Shown one piece after another: positions 1 through 5,767 of a DNA stretch of 6,162 nt (positions are counted from its first letter, which is position 1; the number at the start of each line of letters is the position of its first letter). The position numbers and the translations under genes are program-made. The stretch is from assembly GCA_903890595.1 (NCBI GenBank), contig CAITBU010000386.1:1-6162 (forward strand), given 5' to 3'. The DNA is from an uncultured Holophagaceae bacterium (GTDB lineage: Bacteria; Acidobacteriota; Holophagae; Holophagales; Holophagaceae). Below the pieces are notes generated by a model that worked only from the letters and a program-made list of their open reading frames with translations, did no database searches and was not told the DNA's origin.

Positions 1-119
1 CCGGTGACCTGCTCCTGCTGGCCGGGAAGGGCCATGAGCCCTACCAGGAGATCCACGGCGTGAAGCACCCCTACAGCGACCGGGCCGCGGTGGAAGCCGC
101 ACTCCGGGGCGCTCCATGA
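1..119 (+). CDS. murE: MurE, UDP-MurNAc-tripeptide ligase, 3' end only
   Basis: This is the last 38 codons of a Mur ligase, cut by the window start; the first complete codon is at 3 and TGA is at 117-119. The visible residues contain LLAGKGHEPYQEI followed by a Tyr-Ser-Asp-Arg stretch. That matches the C-terminal end of MurE, where the family has a conserved GKGHE..Q element and a (F/Y)xDR motif. MurE is a cytoplasmic ATP-dependent ligase that adds the third amino acid (meso-diaminopimelate or lysine) to UDP-MurNAc-L-Ala-D-Glu. The motif that discriminates the two substrates lies outside the window, so the substrate cannot be stated. Its stop overlaps the ATG of the next gene (ATGA), and murF follows one gene later, both supporting MurE over the related MurC, MurD or MurF ends. 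Confidence 0.9.
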   Translation, partial: GDLLLLAGKGHEPYQEIHGVKHPYSDRAAVEAALRGAP

Positions 120-1102
120 CCCGTCTGGTCCGCATCGAGGGCCCCGGGGATCCCCTGCTCCTGGAAGCCGCCGCCCTGCTGCGTTCCGGGGGCCTGGTGG
201 CCTTCCCCACGGAGACGGTCTATGGGCTGGGTGCCGATGGCCTGAACCCCGAGGCGGTCGCACGGATCTACGCCGCCAAGGGTCGGCCCAGCACCAGCCC
301 TGTGATCCTCCATGTGGCAGGGGCCGAGGCCGCCCGGGACCTGGTGGCCCAGTGGTCCGCCGAGGCCCAGGCCCTGGCCGACCGCTTTTGGCCCGGTCCC
401 CTGACGCTGGTGCTGCCGGCCTCGGACCTTGTGCCCGCCATTGTCCGCGCCGGCGGGCCCACCGTGGCCCTGCGCTGCCCCGCGCACCCGGTGGCCCTGG
501 CCCTCATCCGCGCCACGGGCCGCCCCCTCGCTGCTCCCAGTGCCAACCGCAGCCAGCACCTGTCCCCCACCTGCGCCGCCCATGTGGCCTCCAGCCTCGG
601 GGACGCACCGGACCTCATCCTGGATGGCGGCCCTACCACCGAGGGCCTGGAGTCCACCATCCTGGACCTCACCGGACCCCGGCCCCGCATCCTCCGTCCC
701 GGCCCCGTCACCCCGGCGGACCTGGCGGGCCTGCTCGGTCCCGTGGAGGTCTGGGCGGGCACCGCCGATCCGACGCTTCGCCAGCAGGCCCCCGGCATGC
801 AGGCGCGGCACTATGCCCCCCGGGCTGAGTTGCGCCTGGTGCCCCCAGGGGCCGGCGTGGCCTCTACAAGCGAGCGGGTGGCGTATGTGGGGTTCGGTGT
901 CCTCCCGACCCTCCCGGAGGGCGTGCGGGGCATCCTGCTGCCCCTGGAGGCCGAAGCGGTGGCGGTTCGTCTCTACGCCCTCCTGCACGACCTGGACGCT
1001 GCTGGCTTCGACCGGATCCTGGTGGAACACCCCCCCGCCGGGGAGGCCTGGCTCGCCGTGCGCGACCGCCTCGGGCGGGCCTCAGCCAAGGAGCAGCCAT
1101 GA
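116..1102 (+). CDS. Threonylcarbamoyl-AMP synthase, full-length Sua5/YrdC type
   Basis: The 328-residue protein is predicted to make L-threonylcarbamoyladenylate from threonine, bicarbonate and ATP. This is the first step of t6A37 modification of ANN-decoding tRNAs in the cytoplasm. The YrdC domain spans about residues 12-200: FPTETVYGLGADG (30-42), KGRP with a following PVILHV (55-67), SANRSQHLSPT (142-152), an ESTILDL element (179-185) and LRPG (193-196). A linker with PGMQARHYAP (225-234) leads into a smaller C-terminal Sua5 domain to about residue 320. This makes it the long Sua5 architecture rather than the short TsaC/YrdC of about 190 residues. The ATG at 116 overlaps the murE stop and gives the expected N-terminus. 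No strong Shine-Dalgarno precedes it, so translation may depend on coupling to murE. It sits between murE and murF, where it is not a usual dcw member. Family assignment is firm. Confidence 0.93.
   Translation: MTRLVRIEGPGDPLLLEAAALLRSGGLVAFPTETVYGLGADGLNPEAVARIYAAKGRPSTSPVILHVAGAEAARDLVAQWSAEAQALADRFWPGPLTLVLPASDLVPAIVRAGGPTVALRCPAHPVALALIRATGRPLAAPSANRSQHLSPTCAAHVASSLGDAPDLILDGGPTTEGLESTILDLTGPRPRILRPGPVTPADLAGLLGPVEVWAGTADPTLRQQAPGMQARHYAPRAELRLVPPGAGVASTSERVAYVGFGVLPTLPEGVRGILLPLEAEAVAVRLYALLHDLDAAGFDRILVEHPPAGEAWLAVRDRLGRASAKEQP
1088..1093 (+). promoter_or_regulatory. Ribosome binding site of murF
   Basis: AAGGAG lies 5 nt before the ATG at 1099, inside the last codons of the Sua5 gene. 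It supports this murF start and shows that murF has its own strong ribosome site despite the ATGA overlap. Confidence 0.7.
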
Positions 1103-2454
1103 GCCTCTGGTCCCTCCATCAGGTGGCCTCCCAGGTGGGTGGTGCCATCCACGGCGAAGGCGCCCTCGTGCCGACGTCCCTGTCCATGGACACCCGCACG
1201 CTCCAGCCCGGCGCCTGCTTTGTGGCCCTCAGGGCCGAGCGGGACGGCCACGACTTTGCGGCCCAGGCCGTGGCGAAGGGCGCGGTGGCCCTGCTGGTGG
1301 ACCACCCCCTGGACCTGCCCTGTGCGCAGCTGGTGGTGCCAGACACCCTGGCGGCCCTGCAGGCTTGGGGCCGCACGCGGCTCTCGGCGGTGCGTCCTGC
1401 CCTGGTGCTGGGCGTCACCGGCAGCGTCGGCAAGACGGGCACCAAGGAGATGCTGGCCGAGGCCACCGGGGCCTGGCGCACCCTGGGGAACCGCAACAAC
1501 ACCCTGGGCATCCCCGAGGCCCTGGCCACCCTGCCGGAGGGCCTGAGCGGCGCGGTGCTGGAGATGGGCATGAGCACGCCCGGGGAGATCCGCCGCCTCA
1601 CGGAGATCGCGCCCCTGGATGCCGGCCTCATCACGCTGGTGGGTACCTCTCATATTGAGAACTTCGCCGAGGGCCAGCAGGGCATTGCCAGCGCCAAGGG
1701 CGAGCTGGTGGCGGGCCTGCGGAAGGGCGGCACCTGGGCCCACCTGGCCGCCGACCCCTGGTGCCAGTGGATCGCCCAGCAGCCCTGGGCCCGCCATGCC
1801 AAGCCTCTGCCCGTGGGCGACGGCGAGCCCTGGGGCTGGGAGGACTACACCTCCCTGGGCGCCGTCGGTGGCGCCTTTGTGCTGCGCACGCCCCGGGGCA
1901 AGGTGTCCCTCCGCATCCAGCTTCCCGGCGAGCACCAGACCCGCAACGCAGCCCTGGCGGCGGCCCTGGCACTGCACCTGGGCTTTGACCCAGGCCGGGT
2001 GGCGGCGGGTCTCGCTGCGGTGGTGCCCGAGCCCGGCCGTGGCCGCCTCCACCCCCTCGCCGGGGGTGGCTGCCTGCTGGACGAGACCTACAACGCCAGC
2101 ATGGACTCCATCCTGGCCTGCAGCCGCGCTCTGCTACAGCTGCCCGGCGGCGAGTCCGTTGCCGTGCTGGGCTCCATGCGGGAGCTCGGCCCCGAGGCAC
2201 CCCGCATCCACCGGGAGACCGGTGCCGCCCTCAAGGCCTTGGGCCTCTCCCGCCTGTGGGCCTACGGCGACCATGCCGCCGACTACGCCGAGGGCTTCGG
2301 CTTGCGCTCCCTGGCCTTCCCGGACTTCGACAGCCTGCGGGACGCTGCGGCTGGACTCTCCGCAATCCCGCCCGGAGCCCGTATCCTGGTAAAGGGCAGC
2401 CGGTACTGGCGCGCCGAGCGGGCTGTGGCTTGGCTGCTCGGTGCTCGGTCCTGA
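1099..2454 (+). CDS. murF: MurF, UDP-MurNAc-tripeptide:D-Ala-D-Ala ligase
   Basis: The 451-residue cytoplasmic ligase adds D-Ala-D-Ala to UDP-MurNAc-tripeptide using ATP, the last cytoplasmic step before MraY. The N-terminal uridine-binding domain shows DTR..PG.CFVAL and DGHDF (31-53). The ATP loop is GVTGSVGKTGTKEM (105-118). The central domain has NRNNTLGIPEA (131-141), LEMGMSTPGEI (154-164), GTSHIENF (182-189) and AKGEL (199-203); K200 is the lysine expected to be carbamylated. GEHQTRNA (277-284) closes the central domain. The C-terminal domain has LDETYNASMDS (327-337), AVLGSMRELG (355-364) with H371, and VKGSRYWRAE (431-440). Length is normal for MurF. The family's usual Thr or Ser right after GKT is Gly114 here. 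The D-(D/E)-YN motif followed by a Ser/Met pair is also slightly divergent. The ATG overlaps the Sua5 stop. Confidence 0.95.
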   Translation: MSLWSLHQVASQVGGAIHGEGALVPTSLSMDTRTLQPGACFVALRAERDGHDFAAQAVAKGAVALLVDHPLDLPCAQLVVPDTLAALQAWGRTRLSAVRPALVLGVTGSVGKTGTKEMLAEATGAWRTLGNRNNTLGIPEALATLPEGLSGAVLEMGMSTPGEIRRLTEIAPLDAGLITLVGTSHIENFAEGQQGIASAKGELVAGLRKGGTWAHLAADPWCQWIAQQPWARHAKPLPVGDGEPWGWEDYTSLGAVGGAFVLRTPRGKVSLRIQLPGEHQTRNAALAAALALHLGFDPGRVAAGLAAVVPEPGRGRLHPLAGGGCLLDETYNASMDSILACSRALLQLPGGESVAVLGSMRELGPEAPRIHRETGAALKALGLSRLWAYGDHAADYAEGFGLRSLAFPDFDSLRDAAAGLSAIPPGARILVKGSRYWRAERAVAWLLGARS

Positions 2455-2510
2455 AGTCCCTGTCCTAAGTCTGCCTTTGTCGGTCTTTCTTCTTCGGTTA
2501 TTGGATACCC
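2455..2510 (+). other. murF-mraY intergenic gap, pyrimidine-rich
   Basis: These 56 bp separate murF from mraY and are clearly richer in T and pyrimidines than the coding sequence around them, including a CTTTCTTCTTC run near 2485-2495. I see no stem-loop followed by a T-run, so it is not a convincing terminator. A TTGTCG hexamer lies about 16 nt before TATTGG, which would be a poor promoter ending almost at the mraY start. Only a weak GGA (2503-2505) precedes the mraY ATG. Confidence 0.5.
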
Positions 2511-3599
2511 ATGCTGCCCTGGCTTCTACATCCTTTCCGCGACATCATTCCCGGCTTCTCGGTCTTCCGGTATGTGACCTTCCGCACGGCCTTGGCTGCG
2601 GCCACGGCCATGGTGCTGAGCCTGCTGCTGGGGCCCCCGGTGATCCGCATGCTCACGGCCCTCAAGATGGGCCAGCACATCCGCGAAGAGGGGCCCGAAC
2701 ACCACCAGAAGAAGGCCGGCACGCCCACCATGGGCGGGGTCCTCATCCTCCTGGTGATCACCGTCTCTACCCTGCTGTGGTGTGACCTCAAGAGCGGGCC
2801 CATCTGGGTGGCTCTGCTGGCCCTCCTGGGCTTCGGTGCAGTGGGCGCCTTCGATGATGCCAAGAAGCTCCTGAAGAAGCAGAACCTGGGCCTCACCAGC
2901 CTGCAGAAGATGGCGCTGCTGACGGCCATCTCGCTGCTGGTGGCCTGGCTCATCCTGCACTTCGGCCTGCGGGGCAGTGCCACCAGCCACTTGTCCGTGC
3001 CCTTCTTCAAGAACTTCCGGCCCAACGTGGGCATCTTCCTCATCCCCTGGATCTGGCTGGTGATGGTGGGTACCAGCAACGCCGTGAACCTCACGGACGG
3101 CCTGGACGGCTTGGCCATCGGCGGCACCCTCATCGTATCGATCACCTACGCGATCCTCGCCTATGTGGTGGGCCACGCCAAGATCGCCGCCTACCTGGCC
3201 GTTCCCTTCGTGCCGGGTGGCGCCGAGCTCTCCGTGTTCATGGGTGCCATGGCGGGCGCCTGCCTGGGCTTCTTGTGGTACAACGCCCACCCGGCCGAGA
3301 TCTTCATGGGCGACACCGGCTCCCTGGCTCTGGGCGGTGCGCTGGGTACGGTGGCCGTGATCGTGAAGCAGGAGCTCCTGCTGGTCATCGCCGGCGGCCT
3401 GTTCGTCCTGGAGGCCGTGAGCGTCATCCTGCAGGTGGGCAGCTTCAAGCTGCGGGGCGGCAAGCGCATCTTCCGCATGGCACCCTTCCACCATCACCTG
3501 GAGCTCGGCGGACTGCAGGAGACCAAGGTCGTGATCCGCATGTGGATCACCGCCATCGTCTGCTCGATCCTGGCCCTCAGCTCTCTGAAGCTGCGATAG
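2511..3599 (+). CDS. mraY: MraY, phospho-MurNAc-pentapeptide transferase
   Basis: This 362-residue integral membrane enzyme transfers phospho-MurNAc-pentapeptide from UDP to undecaprenyl phosphate, giving lipid I on the cytoplasmic face of the inner membrane. About ten hydrophobic segments are visible, starting at residues 25-48, 75-91 and 98-113 and ending at 340-358. Family motifs are intact: IREEGP with H..KKAGTPTMGG (57-76), the Asp pair D115-D116, NAVNLTDGLDGLA (190-202), NAHPAEIFMGDTGS (258-271) with the third Asp at D268, and APFHHHLE (324-331) including the HHH triad 327-329. The ATG at 2511 gives the typical MLxWLLxPxRD N-terminus, although its Shine-Dalgarno is weak (GGA, 5 nt upstream). 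Its last 23 bp, including the TAG, overlap the 3' end of the reverse-strand EAL gene. Nothing indicates loss of function. Confidence 0.97.
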   Translation: MLPWLLHPFRDIIPGFSVFRYVTFRTALAAATAMVLSLLLGPPVIRMLTALKMGQHIREEGPEHHQKKAGTPTMGGVLILLVITVSTLLWCDLKSGPIWVALLALLGFGAVGAFDDAKKLLKKQNLGLTSLQKMALLTAISLLVAWLILHFGLRGSATSHLSVPFFKNFRPNVGIFLIPWIWLVMVGTSNAVNLTDGLDGLAIGGTLIVSITYAILAYVVGHAKIAAYLAVPFVPGGAELSVFMGAMAGACLGFLWYNAHPAEIFMGDTGSLALGGALGTVAVIVKQELLLVIAGGLFVLEAVSVILQVGSFKLRGGKRIFRMAPFHHHLELGGLQETKVVIRMWITAIVCSILALSSLKLR

Positions 3600-4332
3600 G
3601 CCGCGGCCGGCTCGGCCAAGGCTGGCCGAGGATGTAGCCCTGGCCCCAGGGCACGCCCGCGTCGATGACGGACTCCAGCTCCTCGAGGGTCTCGATGCCT
3701 TCGGCGATGAAGCCGATGCGCATGGCCTCGGCGAAGTGGGCCAGCGCATTCAGCAGGGCCGCCTGGTAGGGACGGCGGTGGGCCTGGTGCACGAGGCTGC
3801 GGTCCGCCTTGATAAAGTCCGGGGCCAGCAGGGCCATGTGGGAGAGGCTGGCCACGCCGGCGCCCAGGTCATCCACGGCCACTCGCAGACCCAGGTCGCG
3901 GAGGCGTCCCACGTAGCCCTGGAGGGCCTCCAGGTCGTGCACGCGCTGGGACTCGGTGAACTCCATCACCACCCGGTCCGGGCTGAAGGGCAGGGCCTCC
4001 ATCCAGCGGGGCAGGCTGGCCCAGAAGCCCGGGGCCTCGAGGCTCACGGGCTCCAGGTTCACAAAGTGCAGATGGCTGCCGTCACCATCCCGGGCAATGG
4101 ACTGGAAGGTGGCCTCGAGGAAGGTGAGGTCCAGGGCCAGACGGTCCGCTGCCGTCAGGGAGGGATGCTGAAGCAGAGGGCCGACAGCATGGGTGGTGCC
4201 TTCCGCATCCTCGTGGCGGGCCAGGTACTCAAGGGCCATGAGGCGGTTGTCCGAGAGCCGATACATGGGCTGGACATGGGGAACGATGTTGGCGTCGCCA
4301 CGCAGCATACGCTCCAGGATGCCCTTGGGCAT
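3577..4332 (-). CDS. Stand-alone EAL-domain protein, predicted c-di-GMP phosphodiesterase
   Basis: This 251-residue reverse-strand protein is almost entirely one EAL domain, with no signal peptide, membrane segment, GGDEF or receiver domain, so it should be cytoplasmic. EAL enzymes hydrolyse cyclic-di-GMP to pGpG with two metal ions. Visible family positions are QP (21-22), EYLAR (35-39, in place of EALLR), N92 in VNLEP, E124 with TE (126-127) in MEFTES, D154-D155 in VDDLGAG (153-159), K175 and D177 in FIKADRSLV (173-181), E211 and E214 in AEGIET (210-215), and Q231 in GQGY. All expected metal-binding and catalytic residues are therefore present, and only the middle of the signature (Ala to Tyr) is odd, so activity is likely but unproven. 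The start at 4332 is chosen because the domain begins about 20 residues later and GGAG lies 7 nt upstream. In-frame codons further upstream lie antisense to murD. The gene converges on and overlaps mraY by 23 bp. Confidence 0.92.
   Translation of the reverse strand: MPKGILERMLRGDANIVPHVQPMYRLSDNRLMALEYLARHEDAEGTTHAVGPLLQHPSLTAADRLALDLTFLEATFQSIARDGDGSHLHFVNLEPVSLEAPGFWASLPRWMEALPFSPDRVVMEFTESQRVHDLEALQGYVGRLRDLGLRVAVDDLGAGVASLSHMALLAPDFIKADRSLVHQAHRRPYQAALLNALAHFAEAMRIGFIAEGIETLEELESVIDAGVPWGQGYILGQPWPSRPRPIAASES
3611..3630. other. Perfect 8-bp stem-loop just past the mraY stop
   Basis: CTCGGCCA and TGGCCGAG form a perfect 8-bp GC-rich stem (3611-3618 with 3623-3630) around an AGGC loop. The arm starts 12 nt after the mraY TAG and lies within the C-terminal codons of the EAL gene. 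A separate 10-bp palindrome, GGCCGCGGCC, sits at 3599-3608. No T-run follows on either strand, so it is not a standard intrinsic terminator. It could still protect mRNA 3' ends or slow polymerase at the convergent junction. Coding constraint at high GC could also produce it by chance. Confidence 0.5.
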
Positions 4333-4337
4333 GTTCA

Positions 4338-4343
4338 CTCTCC
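4338..4343 (-). promoter_or_regulatory. Ribosome binding site of the EAL gene
   Basis: Read on the reverse strand, GGAGAG ends shortly before the ATG at 4332; GGAG to ATG spacing is 7 nt. A GTG at 4338 is in frame two codons upstream, but it overlaps this ribosome site, so ATG at 4332 is preferred. Confidence 0.6.
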
Positions 4344-4348
4344 ACCGC

Positions 4349-4359
4349 GACCCAGGGTC
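4349..4359. promoter_or_regulatory. Short palindrome at the predicted EAL-gene transcription start
   Basis: GACCC-A-GGGTC is an 11-bp palindrome with a single central base. It sits directly downstream of the predicted reverse-strand -10 box, at about +1 to +11 of that transcript. A repressor bound here would block the EAL promoter. The half-sites are only 5 bp and such sequences are common by chance in GC-rich DNA, so this is a weak candidate operator. Confidence 0.2.
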
Positions 4360-4366
4360 CTCGGGG

Positions 4367-4395
4367 ATTGTAACGCCTCGAATGCGCTGCGTCCC
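4367..4395 (-). promoter_or_regulatory. Candidate sigma-70-type promoter of the EAL gene
   Basis: On the reverse strand, TACAAT (4372 down to 4367) matches the -10 consensus at 5 of 6 positions and is conspicuous in this GC-rich DNA. A GGGACG hexamer (4395 to 4390) is spaced 17 bp upstream and matches the -35 consensus at 3 of 6 positions (GAC core). The predicted start near 4360 would leave a 5' leader of about 28 nt carrying the GGAG ribosome site. It lies in the 109-bp divergent spacer 4333-4441. I see no equally good promoter for murD in the other direction. Confidence 0.4.
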
Positions 4396-4431
4396 TCCTT
4401 CGGTGCGGCGGATCGGGCTAACCTGGAAGGT

Positions 4432-4437
4432 GGGAGG
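4432..4437 (+). promoter_or_regulatory. Ribosome binding site of murD
   Basis: GGGAGG lies 4 nt before the ATG at 4442. The murD frame stays open for 83 further codons upstream, so this site, together with the MurD N-terminal GAGRSG motif starting at residue 7, decides the start. Confidence 0.75.
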
Positions 4438-4441
4438 CAGC

Positions 4442-5767
4442 ATGCGCACCGTGGTCGTGGGGGCAGGGCGGTCAGGCTTGGCGGCAGCCCGCTTCCTGGC
4501 GGCGCAGGGAACACCCGTGGTGCTGACGGATCTGCGGCCGAGCCCGGATGCGGAGCTGGAGCTGGAGCTGGCGCGAGCAGGCATTCCTGGCGTGTGGGGT
4601 GACCATCCGCTGGTGCTCCTGGAGGAATGCACCGAGGTGATTGCAAGTCCCGGCATCCCCCGTACAGCACGTTTCCTTGCTGAGGCCCTGCGGCGGGGCA
4701 TCCCAGTGGTGGGCGAAGTGGAGGTGGCCCATCGACACCTGCGCAGCACCGGCGCTGGCCGGGTGCTGGCGGTGACGGGGACCAACGGCAAGAGCACCAC
4801 CACTGACCTCACCGCCCATCTGCTGCGGGCTGCGGGAATCCCAGCGGTGGCCTGCGGCAACCTGGGCCTGCCTTTCGTGGAGGCCGTGCAGGGCGCTGCT
4901 CCAGGCACCGTCTTCGTGGTGGAGCTGAGCAGCTATCAGCTGGAGTCCGTGCAGGCCTTCCAGGCGGATGCCGCCGCCTTCCTGAACCTCACCGAGGACC
5001 ACCTGGCGCGGCACGGCACCATGGACACCTACCGGCGTACCAAGCTGCGGATCTTTGAGCGGCAGGGTGCCAGCGACCTGCGCGTGGTCCCCGCCGCCCA
5101 CCCGGAGTGGTGGCAGGATGCCCCGGGTGCCGCCCCCAGCGCCCGCTTCGGCTGGTCGCCCTGCGAGGCCTGGTGCGATGGGGACGGCTTGCTGCACCTG
5201 GCGGGCGAGGTCCTGCTCCCCCGCACGGACCTGCGCATTCCCGGCGACCACAACGTGGAAAACGCCCTGGCTGCCGCCCTGCTGGCCCGCCATGTCGGAG
5301 CTTCCATGGATGGCCTCCGCACGGGACTGCGTACCTACCCTGGCCTGGCCCACCGCATGGTCCTCTGCGGGGAGCGGGGCGGGGTGCGGGCCTACAACGA
5401 CTCCAAGGGCACCAACGTGGACGCCACCCTCACCGCCATCCATGCGCTGCCCGGTCCCCTCGTGCTGCTGCTGGGCGGGACTGACAAGGGCGCCAGCTAT
5501 GCGCCCCTGCGGGAGGCGCTGGTCGGCAAGCTCCGCCGCCTGATCTTCCTGGGGGAGGCCATTCCCCAGCTGGTGCGCGACCTGGGGGACCTGCCTCACA
5601 CGGTGGTGCCTGGCTTCGATGCCGCGGTGCAGACTGCCCTGGACCTGGCCGAGCCCGGTGATCAAGTGCTGCTCAGCCCCGCCTGCGCCAGCTTCGACCA
5701 GTTCGCCAACTTTGAGCAGCGGGGCGACCACTTCGAGTCCCTCATCCAAGCCTGGAGCGCTTCATGA
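4442..5767 (+). CDS. murD: MurD, UDP-MurNAc-L-alanine:D-glutamate ligase
   Basis: This 441-residue cytoplasmic ligase adds D-glutamate to UDP-MurNAc-L-Ala using ATP. The N-terminal Rossmann-like domain begins with VVVGAGRSGLAAARFL (4-19) and carries ASPGIP (68-73). The central domain has the ATP loop VTGTNGKSTTT (111-121), GNLGLP (139-144), VELSSYQLES (160-169), LNLTEDHLARHG (181-192) and K201, the expected carbamylated lysine, followed by PGDHNVENALAA (267-278). The C-terminal domain has YNDSKGTN (318-325), LLGGTDKG (343-350) and SPACASFDQF with a following RGDHF near the end. GNLGLP, SSYQLES and NDSKGTN are distinctive of MurD rather than MurC, MurE or MurF. Length is normal. A hexanucleotide tandem repeat encodes Glu-Leu three times (38-43). 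The gene is separated from mraY by the reverse-strand EAL gene, and its stop overlaps the start of the next gene. Confidence 0.95.
   Translation: MRTVVVGAGRSGLAAARFLAAQGTPVVLTDLRPSPDAELELELARAGIPGVWGDHPLVLLEECTEVIASPGIPRTARFLAEALRRGIPVVGEVEVAHRHLRSTGAGRVLAVTGTNGKSTTTDLTAHLLRAAGIPAVACGNLGLPFVEAVQGAAPGTVFVVELSSYQLESVQAFQADAAAFLNLTEDHLARHGTMDTYRRTKLRIFERQGASDLRVVPAAHPEWWQDAPGAAPSARFGWSPCEAWCDGDGLLHLAGEVLLPRTDLRIPGDHNVENALAAALLARHVGASMDGLRTGLRTYPGLAHRMVLCGERGGVRAYNDSKGTNVDATLTAIHALPGPLVLLLGGTDKGASYAPLREALVGKLRRLIFLGEAIPQLVRDLGDLPHTVVPGFDAAVQTALDLAEPGDQVLLSPACASFDQFANFEQRGDHFESLIQAWSAS
4552..4569 (+). repeat. Triple GGAGCT tandem repeat inside murD
   Basis: Three perfect head-to-tail copies of GGAGCT encode alternating Glu and Leu at MurD residues 38-43. 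Gain or loss of a unit would keep the reading frame. This is a short, probably incidental repeat in a surface region of the N-terminal domain. Confidence 0.6.

Noticed and set aside
71..1030. Reverse-strand open frame of 319 codons opposite Sua5
   Set aside because: Shadow of the Sua5 coding strand; composition is Gly/Gln/His-rich and no domain is recognisable.
429..1658. Forward open frame of 409 codons in another frame across Sua5 and murF
   Set aside because: Pro/Ala/Arg/Ser-rich translation overlapping two firm genes; no motif and no plausible ribosome site.
973..2052. Long reverse-strand open frame (359 codons) opposite the Sua5/murF region
   Set aside because: It lies antisense to well-recognised genes, has a Gly/His/Gln/Arg-rich low-complexity translation with no family motif, and is expected from GC-rich codon bias.
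2526..3749. Reverse-strand open frame of 407 codons opposite mraY
   Set aside because: Antisense to a fully conserved MraY; His/Gln/Gly-rich without motifs.
4359..4380. CCTCG direct repeat (4359-4363 and 4376-4380) flanking the predicted -10 box
   Set aside because: A 5-bp repeat is expected by chance at this GC content; there is no further similarity around the copies.
4193..4441. Possible 83-residue N-terminal extension of MurD
   Set aside because: MurD homology starts at the ATG at 4442, which has GGGAGG upstream; the extension is antisense to the EAL gene and its promoter region.
3736..4602. Forward open frame of 288 codons opposite the EAL gene
   Set aside because: Antisense shadow of the EAL gene; the EAL frame has a complete domain with catalytic residues, this one has none.
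4333..4908. Possible N-terminal extension of the EAL protein
   Set aside because: The extra residues are antisense to murD and the spacer; the EAL domain and a ribosome site place the start at 4332.
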